A DNA stretch of 64,000 nucleotides from Nitrosomonas sp. (GTDB taxonomy: Bacteria > Pseudomonadota > Gammaproteobacteria > Burkholderiales > Nitrosomonadaceae): the NCBI RefSeq assembly GCF_024282095.1, contig NZ_JAMWZS010000010.1, positions 1-64,000 on the forward strand. Reading direction: 5' to 3'. Under the pieces are notes generated by a model. The model searched no databases, had not been told where the DNA came from, and saw nothing but the letters and a program-made list of their open reading frames with translations. This document shows, in pieces, positions 30,819-39,009 of the stretch. A program made the position numbers and the translations under genes. How positions within the stretch are numbered: position 1 is the first letter of the stretch; every line of letters starts with the position of its first letter.

Positions 30819-31068
30819 GGCCAATGCCTCCATACACCGACTGCGCAATTTGCTGGCCGAGTTGTGCCGGGTTATTACCGGTTAATTGCATACTACTGGC
30901 AGACAGTCTCGGCAAGGCAATTCCATGCGTAAGACTGGGCGCAAGTCCTCCATCGGTGAGCAGGCGGGTGAGTTCGGCTTCTACGCTGGCTTGCAATAAA
31001 TGGCGCTGATTGGGGGCGATAGTGACGCCGTCCAGAACCAACCGCTCAATATGCAAACTGATGTTCAT
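30811..31068 (-). CDS. Small conserved-type eCIS protein of unknown function
   Basis: 85 residues (MNISLHIERLVLDGVTIAPN, then LLQASVEAELTRLLTDGGLA). It has no signal peptide or membrane segment and looks largely helical. It overlaps the AAA+ ATPase gene by 4 bp and the toxin gene by 8 bp, so the three are translationally coupled. Small proteins in this slot, between ATPase and DUF4157 protein, are frequent in eCIS loci. A role in cargo loading would fit, but nothing in the sequence proves it. Confidence 0.75.
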   Translation of the reverse strand: MNISLHIERLVLDGVTIAPNQRHLLQASVEAELTRLLTDGGLAPSLTHGIALPRLSASSMQLTGNNPAQLGQQIAQSVYGGIGHE

Positions 31069-33161
31069 GATTTGGCCCCCACCACTTCCATGATGCGAAA
31101 TTCGTTTTCATTTACTGGCTTATCGAGCTTGCGCAATTCGCTACGAATGGCATCGAGAATGAGCGCCATGGTTACTTTCGATTCCAGGCTTTCTTTTGCT
31201 GCGGCAAGAAATGCGGCGTTCAAGGCGATGTTCTGGATGCTGCCGCCGGTCAGGTTGAAACGCGCCAGGCGATCGTAATCGAGATCATCTGCCTTAGGCA
31301 CTTCGGATGGAAAGACTTTTTGCCACATGAGGCTACGTTCTGGCACACCCGGAAACGGGAAATTAACAATAAAGCGCAGTCGCCGCATGAACGCTTGATC
31401 CAGTGAACTTTTCATATTGGTGGCCAGTATTGCCAGGCCACGGTACGCTTCTATGCGCTGCAGCAAGTAATTGATTTCGATGTTGGCATAGCGGTCGTGG
31501 CTGTCTTTGACTTCGCTGCGCTTCCCAAACAGCGCATCAGCTTCGTCAAAAAATAACACGGCACCGCCATCTTCTGCGGCATCAAACAAGCGGCGCAGAT
31601 TCTTTTCGGTTTCGCCGATATATTTACTGACGACTGAGGAAAGGTCGATGCGATAAAGATTCAACCGCAAAGCATTGGCAATGACTTCGGCAGCCATGGT
31701 TTTGCCGGTACCGCTCTCGCCTGCGAACAACACGCTGAGTCCCAATCCGCGGTTCATTTTGGCGAGAAATCCCCAGTCGTTATAGACCTTGCCGCGCTGG
31801 TCGACCTGATCGACAATTTGGTGTAGCAAGCCCAAAGCTTCCTGTGGCAGCACCAGATGATCCCAGGTCGCTTTGGGCTCAATGCGTTGTGCCAATTGAT
31901 CCAGATTCGGCGTAGTTTTAAGCAAACAGGCTTGCCAGACACGTTGCGGCAAATTGCTGCTTTGCGCAGCGGTTTCGGCAAGCTCGGTGCGGGCGATTTG
32001 ATGAATCGAGGGTAGATCCAGGCTAAATTGTCCGGCCAGCCGCGCACCCATATCATTTGCGTTTGATCCCAATGCGGCACGCCAGGCCATTTGTTGCTCA
32101 ATCGCGGTGGGTCTGCCGATTTCCAGCGTCCAGCCGCCGAGGTCGGGGCGAATATCACGTGTCGCAATGATCACAATACCGCCGCAACCCTTGATTAAAC
32201 GTTGCACCGCTGCTGCACTATGCGCGGCGGGTACATCCATTCCATGGGTATCCAGATAAAGAGCGATCGGCAGGAGCTGGCGCTCGCGCGCCCACAGCCG
32301 TAACAGCGTTTCCACTTCGGCAGTTTGCATGGGCAATGTTTCAACGGGAAACCGTGACATCTGCAAACCGAAGCTGAGAAGTGTATGTCTTGCGATCACT
32401 TGCTTTGCCAATGAATCAGCCCCAATCAATTGAACGATCAGTGGGTGTTGTCCCGAGTTGGAGAGATTGATTTCCAGATAATGACGCAATGTTTCTGCTG
32501 TGCGTAGTTGTGAGGGCGCCAGCGCTTCTTGATCGGTATCGGTTATTTCGATCGGCGCAATAAACGGCATTAGCCTGTCATCGATAATGTGCTTTGGTTC
32601 AACGATATAATTAACAACGCGTTCATCCGCACGCAATGCACTGGTTGCCAAGGGTTCCGCTCCCGGTTGATTGATTTCCAGCAAACGCCAGTAGCGTAGC
32701 GGCCGATCAGCAGAAAGCGCATCCCACTTAAATTCATCGAATATCTGTGCAGCTAAAGCAAATGTGGGGTAAGGCCTATTGGAGTTATTCTGTGCTTTCG
32801 CGCACAGTAGCGCAGTTTTGCTATTGAGCTCCATGGCAACGCATAGCAGCAGTAAATCGCGCTCAAAGCACGTCAATCCAAGTTGCTGACTGAGAACGAG
32901 TAATGCCGGCGGCGGATTGCTGGCTTCTGCCGCAACCATTCTTTTCGCTGTTTCAGCGATCGCCGCATCTTTTGTCGCTGGATCTGTCACGGGCGGCAAT
33001 GGTTCAGATTTATTACGGCTGAACCAGGATTTTTTTTCCGGAATGGCCGCTTTCACCGGCACCATTGACCCGATTTGCCGTACCAGACGCAAATGTACCC
33101 AGCGTATGGCGATACGCAGATAATCATCGTTGCTCTGCAACCATTGCTGATAATTATTCAT
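31065..33161 (-). CDS. eCIS AAA+ ATPase (Afp15/Pvc15-like)
   Basis: 698 residues. An N-terminal helical region and a degenerate first AAA-like part are followed by a full AAA+ module: Walker A GESGTGKTMAAEVIA near residue 480, Walker B AVLFFDEADALFGKR near 535, sensor ILATNMKSSLDQAFMRRLRF. In Afp/PVC this ATPase is needed for particle assembly or cargo packing and is a hallmark separating eCIS from phage tails. It overlaps its neighbours by 4 bp on each side. Confidence 0.94.
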   Translation of the reverse strand: MNNYQQWLQSNDDYLRIAIRWVHLRLVRQIGSMVPVKAAIPEKKSWFSRNKSEPLPPVTDPATKDAAIAETAKRMVAAEASNPPPALLVLSQQLGLTCFERDLLLLCVAMELNSKTALLCAKAQNNSNRPYPTFALAAQIFDEFKWDALSADRPLRYWRLLEINQPGAEPLATSALRADERVVNYIVEPKHIIDDRLMPFIAPIEITDTDQEALAPSQLRTAETLRHYLEINLSNSGQHPLIVQLIGADSLAKQVIARHTLLSFGLQMSRFPVETLPMQTAEVETLLRLWARERQLLPIALYLDTHGMDVPAAHSAAAVQRLIKGCGGIVIIATRDIRPDLGGWTLEIGRPTAIEQQMAWRAALGSNANDMGARLAGQFSLDLPSIHQIARTELAETAAQSSNLPQRVWQACLLKTTPNLDQLAQRIEPKATWDHLVLPQEALGLLHQIVDQVDQRGKVYNDWGFLAKMNRGLGLSVLFAGESGTGKTMAAEVIANALRLNLYRIDLSSVVSKYIGETEKNLRRLFDAAEDGGAVLFFDEADALFGKRSEVKDSHDRYANIEINYLLQRIEAYRGLAILATNMKSSLDQAFMRRLRFIVNFPFPGVPERSLMWQKVFPSEVPKADDLDYDRLARFNLTGGSIQNIALNAAFLAAAKESLESKVTMALILDAIRSELRKLDKPVNENEFRIMEVVGAKS

Positions 33162-34519
33162 GTGATCGTCACCTTCTGATTATCGGCAAATGCCAGAGGG
33201 CGCGGATTTCCATTGGCATCAAAGCGACGCTCAAACGGCATGCTGTCAGTACCATCCACACGGAGTCTGATCGGTGCATCGGTCACTTCAGGTGCTGCTT
33301 TGACAACAAACACCAGCGTATTAGTATCCCCAGTGCGTGGATTGGCAGGAATTTCACGATCCGCCAGCAATAGCGTTACGCTTTGTTCTTTTATAACTTC
33401 CGGGTCACATGTCATCGTGATTGAAACATCCCCACCGACCCGGACAATAGGATTGGAAGGCGCTATCGTCTTAATTTTTGGTGCGATCACCAGCGGCAAT
33501 TCATTGCTGTTGTAAATTTTTGCATCCTTGGTCACTGCGACTGAAACGGTGTACAGACCTGTTCGCCACTGTGCAGGTCCCGGAAGTTTTACTTTAATCT
33601 GAGTTGCAGTATGATCTGCCGGATCTGTCACCGCAATATTGATCGGCGGCAAGTATTGAGGATGATCTGGTTGCGCGAAGCGGGTGTGCGTAAAATTAAC
33701 CTGCACGGTGTCTCCATCCAGATTCTGTCCTTGCAGAATTAATTGCAAACCCAACTCCGCACTAGGATAAGAACGCGGCAATGGATCAATTTTAGCATCG
33801 CCATCTGGACCAATATGTATGTTTTCCAGAGACGGAAAGGTAGACCGAGCATCCGCCAGTGCTTCAACACCACGATCTTCTTTGCCACGACTGACCACCG
33901 GCAATGCTGTTTTGGTAGGTTTTGTGCTTTGAATAAGCACTACCGATACTTGGTAGGCCATCGACTGGCGATAACGTGCTTGCATCGCAGTCCACAGTTT
34001 GGAGAGTTCTTCTGTCGCCAAGTAGTGCGGTGTGATTTTGATTTGCTCGACTTGATCGGCCAGATCCAATGCTGACAAATTTCCAAATGGCGAGGGCAGT
34101 ATTCCTGATCCAACCGGTGCAGGCGAACCCAATGCGGTACGAATATCCTTGCGAGTCACTATCGGCGTTTCATGCAAAATTTGCATCGCATAACCAAATA
34201 ATATTTCAGCATTAAAATCCTCTGAACCATAGGCAGTCATCAGATAATGCAGATCAAGCGCCAACGGCGGATTGGTTAAACGCTCACTACCACTGTCGCG
34301 CGACGGCAAACCGACGTTTCGCCAGCCTTGATTAGGCGTCACCTGATAAAGAAATAAATTAAGCTGATTCGGCTCTTGCGTGCCTGTAGTAATTCGGTCT
34401 GGCGGCAAGGCAGTGACGGAAAAACTACCCACTGTGGAGAGATCATGATTGATAAAACCGTTATTGAGCATGTCCTTCAACACAGCCGTGACCGCGGCAA
34501 TTGCCAGAGGGCCACTCAT
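33158..34519 (-). CDS. Pvc16/DUF4255-type tail terminator protein with Ig-like C-terminus
   Basis: 453 residues. The first ~190 match the Pvc16 N-terminal (DUF4255) family: LAIAAVTAVLKDMLNNGF, NQLNLFLYQVTPNQGWRN, LALDLHYLMTAYG. This protein caps the end of the tube and sheath in Afp. The remaining ~250 residues hold at least two beta-sandwich-like segments (YPSAELGLQLILQGQNLDGD; PIVRVGGDVSITMTCDPE), probably surface decoration. It is coupled by 4-bp overlaps to the genes on both sides. Confidence 0.88.
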   Translation of the reverse strand: MSGPLAIAAVTAVLKDMLNNGFINHDLSTVGSFSVTALPPDRITTGTQEPNQLNLFLYQVTPNQGWRNVGLPSRDSGSERLTNPPLALDLHYLMTAYGSEDFNAEILFGYAMQILHETPIVTRKDIRTALGSPAPVGSGILPSPFGNLSALDLADQVEQIKITPHYLATEELSKLWTAMQARYRQSMAYQVSVVLIQSTKPTKTALPVVSRGKEDRGVEALADARSTFPSLENIHIGPDGDAKIDPLPRSYPSAELGLQLILQGQNLDGDTVQVNFTHTRFAQPDHPQYLPPINIAVTDPADHTATQIKVKLPGPAQWRTGLYTVSVAVTKDAKIYNSNELPLVIAPKIKTIAPSNPIVRVGGDVSITMTCDPEVIKEQSVTLLLADREIPANPRTGDTNTLVFVVKAAPEVTDAPIRLRVDGTDSMPFERRFDANGNPRPLAFADNQKVTIT

Positions 34520-35406
34520 GATCGTCTCCCACTACGCTGTTTGAGATAGTCGTCCAGGCTCATAGTAGTACTGGCTGCACGCGGTTTTGCGGTTGATTTC
34601 TGTGCAGTCTGGGTGGCACGAATGTCGATGCGCCCTATGGTGACTTGAATGGTAGGTGCTGGTGCTGGCGTTGCATCGGTGTCAGATTGCGCAAATGGAA
34701 TTTGTTGATTGCCCGCCTGGTCGGTTACAAGTGGTTCAATGGTGAATCGTACAGGCCGCACTGCGATATGAGCCGGCTTAACCGCCGCAGCATGCGGCAT
34801 CTCACCTGTTTTTTCATGTTTCTCACTACCATCAAGCGGTGTTGCTGCTTTGATAACAAACTCTTTGTGGGTCGTTTCCGTAAAAAAATGCGCTTGCACC
34901 CGTTCAATCCGTGTGTGTGTATGAGTGTCTGTATGGGTGTGTGTACTTTCGACCGGCTTTGGGTTTTTAGGGAGCTCGTGAAGTTCCGCTGCAACCGGTT
35001 TATTAACAGGCTGGGCAACACGGCTTGCCTGCTCTTGATTGATCGGAGCAACGCGCTGACTTGATAAGAGTGTTTGCTGATCAGTGCGCGGTTCTAATTT
35101 CTCCGTCATCAATACAGTTTGTTCTGAAGCTTTAGGTTGATCGTGTTTACCGGTATTTTTGATTATCTGATCACCCGTGGGTGCTGTTTCTGCTTGGTGC
35201 GAAACAGCATGATCTGAAGCACTGATCATTGAAGGTTGCGTTTGGATTGACGGTACGGATAATGGAAATTCCTGTGCTACGTCCAGCGGGATATTGTCGA
35301 TTCCGTCTTTATTCAGCGGCGCTTCGAATCGACTCGCCAAACGTGGCTGCATTGGCTGCAACTGATTAAGTGCTAATGCAGCCAGATGACTTAGGTATCC
35401 GCTCAT
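34516..35406 (-). CDS. Pro/Thr/Gln-rich, probably disordered eCIS protein
   Basis: 296 residues, not recognised. The N-terminus (MSGYLSHLAALALNQLQPMQPRLASRFE) is helical. The middle is low-complexity, with a His-Thr microrepeat (THTHTDTHTHTR) near residue 160, and the C-terminus has PTIQVTIGRIDIRATQTAQ and then SLDDYLKQRSGRRS. The IQVTIGRIDIRA and SLDDYL motifs recur in eCIS proteins at this slot, so it belongs to the system. A flexible tether or ruler is possible. It overlaps the genes on both sides by 4 bp. Confidence 0.75.
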   Translation of the reverse strand: MSGYLSHLAALALNQLQPMQPRLASRFEAPLNKDGIDNIPLDVAQEFPLSVPSIQTQPSMISASDHAVSHQAETAPTGDQIIKNTGKHDQPKASEQTVLMTEKLEPRTDQQTLLSSQRVAPINQEQASRVAQPVNKPVAAELHELPKNPKPVESTHTHTDTHTHTRIERVQAHFFTETTHKEFVIKAATPLDGSEKHEKTGEMPHAAAVKPAHIAVRPVRFTIEPLVTDQAGNQQIPFAQSDTDATPAPAPTIQVTIGRIDIRATQTAQKSTAKPRAASTTMSLDDYLKQRSGRRS

Positions 35407-36140
35407 TGTGTAAGCCGCTCCAAATACATTCGACGCCGCATTGAACTCATTGCCAGGATATCTGTTTCACGCCAGCAATACGCTTTGGCTAATAGATGCA
35501 CTTCATTCAATAGGCGTTGCGCCCAAGTATTGATTTCACTCCAAAGAAACGAAGCAATATCAAAAGTTGCCAACCAATTGCGCTGACATGCAGGACAATG
35601 CAAATCCAGTTGTACATCCGCTTGCGGATCCGCTTCTGACATTGCCGCTTCAATTTTCTGCAAAACCGTTTCGGGTAATTGACTCATATCGCAGGCCTGG
35701 TCATTATGAGAAACTGATAATAAACAACGTCTCATCAATATATTATGGGCTTCTTCGATGCTATTAATGGTTTCAATGTGCATTAAGTCCTGACTATCCG
35801 GTAAGCGAAATTCCAATTTAAATCCTTCCAGTTGCAATTGCAGCGGTTTTTGTAAAAAACTATTCGACGCTACCTGAATATCGCTCGCATTCAGAGTCAA
35901 CTCCAACTGTTCGGTACAAAATGGACAAATCGCCACGCTGATTAACTGCGATCCAAACAATACTTCACGCAACTGCAGCGCCAAGCCATCGCGCTGGCCA
36001 ATCGGTGCCTTTAGCAATTGCTCCTCCGTTAGTTCCGGATACGCCGTTGCAAGCAGCATCAGTAAACGCCGCGAAGCTGACGATTGCGACAGACCACGCT
36101 CCCATGCCGTTAATAAATCTGCCGTTGCAATTGAAATCAT
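35403..36140 (-). CDS. T4-type baseplate hub assembly chaperone-like protein
   Basis: 245 residues. It has LLTAWERGLSQSSASRRLLMLLA at the N-terminus and two zinc-knuckle-like cysteine pairs: CPFC near residue 75 and CPAC near residue 182. The SQLPETVLQKIEAAMSEADPQADVQL stretch precedes the second pair. This architecture matches the hub assembly chaperone family found beside sheath and tube in eCIS loci. It starts 2 bp after the tube gene stop. Confidence 0.78.
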   Translation of the reverse strand: MISIATADLLTAWERGLSQSSASRRLLMLLATAYPELTEEQLLKAPIGQRDGLALQLREVLFGSQLISVAICPFCTEQLELTLNASDIQVASNSFLQKPLQLQLEGFKLEFRLPDSQDLMHIETINSIEEAHNILMRRCLLSVSHNDQACDMSQLPETVLQKIEAAMSEADPQADVQLDLHCPACQRNWLATFDIASFLWSEINTWAQRLLNEVHLLAKAYCWRETDILAMSSMRRRMYLERLTQ

Positions 36141-36142
36141 CG

Positions 36143-36667
36143 TTATTGTGGCTCGGTAAAGGTTACTTCAGCCGGTTCTGCGACTTCATAATCACGCTCC
36201 CAGCCTTCGTTCTCCAGCTTAATATGCTGTATTGCCACCGCATTGGCGTTGGCATCCAGATCAGGCATGGCCTGAAATTCTGATACCCAGCAGCGAAACA
36301 GTTTATAGGCAACTGCCAACTGCCCCGCCTCGTTATAGAGTTCAATGATGATGTCTTTGCGGAAATCCTTGAGTGAAACTTCCGAGCCGAGTCCTGAACC
36401 AAAATTCCAGACTTTATTCGCCCACTGTTCAAATTCCTTATCGTGCGTAACACCTCGCTCCAGGCTGATCGCTTCATATTCAGTACGTCCTGGTGACTTG
36501 CGGCTGCTACTGGGATCACCCCCTTCGCGGTGCTTAACCACTTCGGTCGTCTTTTTGAGCGCGCCCACCTTGCTTACTCCGGCAACGTACTTACCATCCC
36601 ATTTCACGCGAAATTTAAAATTCTTATAAGGATCAAATCGCTGTGCATTAACGCTGAACTGTGCCAT
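36143..36667 (-). CDS. Contractile tail tube protein
   Basis: 174 residues of the gp19/Afp1 inner-tube family: DPYKNFKFRVKWDGKYVAGV, then REGGDPSSSRKSPGRTEYEA and LERGVTHDKEFEQWANKVWN. It forms the rigid inner tube that is driven out on contraction. AAGGAG lies just before the ATG. Only one tube gene is present, whereas Afp and PVC have two or more variants. It is 12 bp downstream of the sheath. Confidence 0.95.
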   Translation of the reverse strand: MAQFSVNAQRFDPYKNFKFRVKWDGKYVAGVSKVGALKKTTEVVKHREGGDPSSSRKSPGRTEYEAISLERGVTHDKEFEQWANKVWNFGSGLGSEVSLKDFRKDIIIELYNEAGQLAVAYKLFRCWVSEFQAMPDLDANANAVAIQHIKLENEGWERDYEVAEPAEVTFTEPQ

Positions 36668-36679
36668 AACTGGTTCTCC

Positions 36680-38278
36680 TTAAACTTCAATTTGCCCAGC
36701 CATCTGCTGGAGTTTGATGATAACGAACTCGGCAGGCTTCAGCGGTGCAAAGCCAACCACAATATTGACGATCCCTGAATTGATGTCGTTTTGCGTCGTG
36801 GTTTCCTTATCGCATTTGACAAAATAAGCGTCCCTCGGTGTAGTGCCCTGAAATGCGCCCTGACGAAACAAATTATGCATAAACGCACCGATATTCAGGC
36901 GAATTTGCGCCCACAGCGGTTCGTCATTGGGCTCAAACACAACCCACTGTGTACCTCGATAAAGACTTTCTTCGATGAATAACGCAGTGCGGCGAGCAGG
37001 TATATATTTCCATTCATCTGCTAGTTGATCAGCGCCACGAAGGGTTCTAGCACCCCATACCACCCGGCCATTCACTGGAAATGCACGCAAACAATTAATT
37101 CCCAGTGGATTGAGCATGCCGTTTTCAGCATCGTTAAGATTGACTTGCAATCCTTGAATACCACTTAACGAAGCATCCAAACCTGCCGGTGCCTTCCAAA
37201 CACCTCGAGTAGTATCGGTACGCGCCATCAATCCAGCAATAATACCGCATGGAACAAATGTATCAATTTGCCCCTCGCGTTGAGGATCGCTCTGCAATAC
37301 ACGAGGAAAATACAAAGCCGCATTACGGGCTTCAATGCCTGATAAATTTAATGTGCTTAATCTGTCGCGAGCAGTGGCAGCAGCTGTCTCCTTATTTGCT
37401 CCCCAACTCGCGGGAGAATCGACAATAAGCAACGCTCGCCTATCGGTGCAATATTTCATTGCTTCTTGATAAACATCCTTCGGTGTATCACTTTCCCGTG
37501 TATCAGGAGGAATACAGAGCAGATTAAATAAATCAGCCTTATCCAATGCATATAGGCCGGTTTTATTGGCCTTATTGCCGACAATATCTGCTTTGGAAGT
37601 TAAAAAATCACTGTCTGCACCGCCAGTAAATTTCTTGAATTTGCTTGAATCGGCTGCTGGATCTGAAGGGTCTTCATCTGGCTTAGAATCTACCGGTTTT
37701 GTAGTAATCAGATCGGGGGTGCCATCGGTCTTTTTCTGAACACGCACCAGATTCGATTCAGCCTCAAGTATCCGATCAAGCCTTCGTGCACCTGCAGCAG
37801 AAATGATTGCAACGTTAGAAAAACGTTCGACGCGACCTTTACCAGGGTTTTCATAGACGGTCAAATTGAATAAATCGGCTTTAGTCATACCATAACGTTT
37901 AGCGACTTCATCAGTAATACCTTTTGTATCGACTGTAAAGGTAACTTGATCGCCTAATGACCCAGCACTAGCAGCTTCTAATTTAAGATCGGCATTTTTT
38001 GATTTTCCAGAATTTTTTTGTAACCGCACGATAATCGCTTGTTGTCCGCCATTCAAATAAAAATCGCGAACAGTATAGGACATTGGAAAATCCACATGCA
38101 GATCACCGAAAGATCGAATAAAGTCACTAAAATTATTGACTGTGATCGGCTCATCCGCTGGACCTTGTAGTGCGCGCCCAATAAAAGCGGTAATGGAAGT
38201 CGCCACTCCGGTAATAGTTCGAACTCCACTCGGAATCTCTTCGATATAAACACCTGGATAACTCACTGCAACTGGCAT
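36680..38278 (-). CDS. Contractile tail sheath protein
   Basis: 532 residues. N-terminus SYPGVYIEEIPSGVRTITGV and C-terminus NIVVGFAPLKPAEFVIIKLQQ are the two classic sheath signatures that interlock neighbouring subunits. A central insertion (about 130-230) varies in this family. GGAG precedes the ATG. It is the first structural gene of the operon, after the short winged-helix-like gene, and a single sheath gene is present. Confidence 0.96.
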   Translation of the reverse strand: MPVAVSYPGVYIEEIPSGVRTITGVATSITAFIGRALQGPADEPITVNNFSDFIRSFGDLHVDFPMSYTVRDFYLNGGQQAIIVRLQKNSGKSKNADLKLEAASAGSLGDQVTFTVDTKGITDEVAKRYGMTKADLFNLTVYENPGKGRVERFSNVAIISAAGARRLDRILEAESNLVRVQKKTDGTPDLITTKPVDSKPDEDPSDPAADSSKFKKFTGGADSDFLTSKADIVGNKANKTGLYALDKADLFNLLCIPPDTRESDTPKDVYQEAMKYCTDRRALLIVDSPASWGANKETAAATARDRLSTLNLSGIEARNAALYFPRVLQSDPQREGQIDTFVPCGIIAGLMARTDTTRGVWKAPAGLDASLSGIQGLQVNLNDAENGMLNPLGINCLRAFPVNGRVVWGARTLRGADQLADEWKYIPARRTALFIEESLYRGTQWVVFEPNDEPLWAQIRLNIGAFMHNLFRQGAFQGTTPRDAYFVKCDKETTTQNDINSGIVNIVVGFAPLKPAEFVIIKLQQMAGQIEV

Positions 38279-38397
38279 GTTGTAATCTCCTTTTGATTTG
38301 ATCGGATAGCTCGTTGAACAATTTGTTTGACTACTTGATTAACATTGATAATTCTTTATCTCCACCCGCAAATTGTCCGGTTTTGGCTTCACAACTG

Positions 38398-38643
38398 TTA
38401 ATTCAAGCTCTCCTTGCGCTTATAAAGAATTGTTTTGTCAATCAGGACTACCTTTTTAACCAATCCATCTTTAATCAGTTGCTCAAGAACGCCTTCAACT
38501 TTCTTCATATCCTCAGCACTGTATTTGCTGGATAGCCACCAATTAACAATGCCATTGAGTGAATCTGCGGCATCCGGATGCGTTTGCATATATTGCAAAA
38601 TTTCTTTGCGTATATTGGCTTTAGATGACTCATCCGTTTCCAT
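38398..38643 (-). CDS. Small winged-helix-like protein at the head of the eCIS operon
   Basis: 81 residues from ATG 38643 (METDESSKANIRKEILQYMQ). The frame is open further up to a TTG at 38709, but that codon overlaps the -12 element of the sigma-54 promoter, so an upstream start cannot be on that transcript. GGAGG lies 11 bases before the chosen ATG. Segments IRKEILQYMQTHPDA, WWLSSKYSAEDMKKVEGVLEQ and VKKVVLIDKTILYKR fit a small winged-helix fold. It may be a transcription factor or structural. It is separated from the sheath gene by 119 bp. Confidence 0.7.
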   Translation of the reverse strand: METDESSKANIRKEILQYMQTHPDAADSLNGIVNWWLSSKYSAEDMKKVEGVLEQLIKDGLVKKVVLIDKTILYKRKESLN

Positions 38644-38705
38644 CAACCACGCATCCTCCACTGTTTCGGCCGATAATCTCAAGCCGATACGCTTTATTAA
38701 GTAAC

Positions 38706-38720
38706 GCAACTACTATGCCA
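38706..38720 (-). promoter_or_regulatory. Sigma-54 (-24/-12) promoter of the eCIS operon
   Basis: The minus strand reads TGGCATAGTAGTTGC, with the essential GG and GC dinucleotides exactly 10 bp apart, as sigma-54 promoters require (consensus TGGCAC-N5-TTGCW). Predicted start near 38694, about 50 bp before the winged-helix-like gene. Two inverted-repeat sites lie upstream and a sigma-54 activator gene is the next gene. Confidence 0.85.
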
Positions 38721-38784
38721 ATTTCTAATATTCATATAACAACATGATTATTAATATTATTTATGATAACGAATGATCCGAGAC

Positions 38785-38802
38785 TGGGTTGATTATTACC
38801 CA
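38785..38802. promoter_or_regulatory. Candidate activator binding site 1 (upstream activating sequence)
   Basis: TGGGTTGATTATTACCCA is an inverted repeat with TGGGT/ACCCA arms. Its centre lies about 100 bp upstream of the predicted sigma-54 start site. It shares the extended motif ACTGGGTTnATTnTnACCC with site 2, 91 bp away. Confidence 0.75.
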
Positions 38803-38875
38803 TGACGATAGCGAACAATAAGAGATTTGTTTTTTAAAACAGTTGGATATGAATATTTCTGATTGAATCTATAAC

Positions 38876-38893
38876 TGGGTTCATTTTGACCCG
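38876..38893. promoter_or_regulatory. Candidate activator binding site 2 (upstream activating sequence)
   Basis: TGGGTTCATTTTGACCCG matches site 1 at 16 of 19 positions over ACTGGGTTnATTnTnACCC. It lies about 190 bp upstream of the predicted start. Paired sites at 80-200 bp are typical of enhancer sites for sigma-54 activators. Confidence 0.75.
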
Positions 38894-39009
38894 GTATTTG
38901 ACATACATGAAGCTCGGTTGTTTATCAACATATACTGAAAAATCAATAAGGTCGAGGCAGGTGAAAAATAAAAGTTTGTAGTACGCAAATTTTAAATCGG
39001 ATTGAAATT

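Larger units (their letters stand above)
11901..38720 (-). other. Extracellular contractile injection system (eCIS) island
   Basis: About 26.8 kb on one strand encoding a phage-tail-like device of the Afp/PVC class, read from a sigma-54 promoter at 38706-38720. Order of transcription: winged-helix-like protein, sheath, tube, hub chaperone, Pro/Thr-rich protein, Pvc16-type cap, AAA+ ATPase, small protein, polymorphic toxin, two decayed genes, CHAP protein, tube initiator, LysM protein, hub, spike, PAAR-like tip, gp25, three J-type proteins, tail protein I and DUF6519. There are no capsid, terminase, portal or integrase genes, so it is not a prophage. The AAA+ ATPase and DUF4157 cargo separate it from R-type tailocins and from type VI secretion. 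No tail-fibre gene is obvious. Confidence 0.93.

Noticed and set aside
34905..34945. Dense GTGTGTGT repeats, possible microsatellite or regulatory repeat
   Set aside because: They simply encode the His-Thr microrepeat of the eCIS linker protein in frame.
11901..38720. Prophage or R-type tailocin
   Set aside because: No capsid, terminase, portal, integrase or lysis cassette of phage type, and the AAA+ ATPase, Pvc16-type cap and DUF4157 cargo mark an eCIS.
11901..38720. Type VI secretion system
   Set aside because: No TssJLM membrane complex, no ClpV and no TssBC-type two-part sheath; the sheath is a single large protein.
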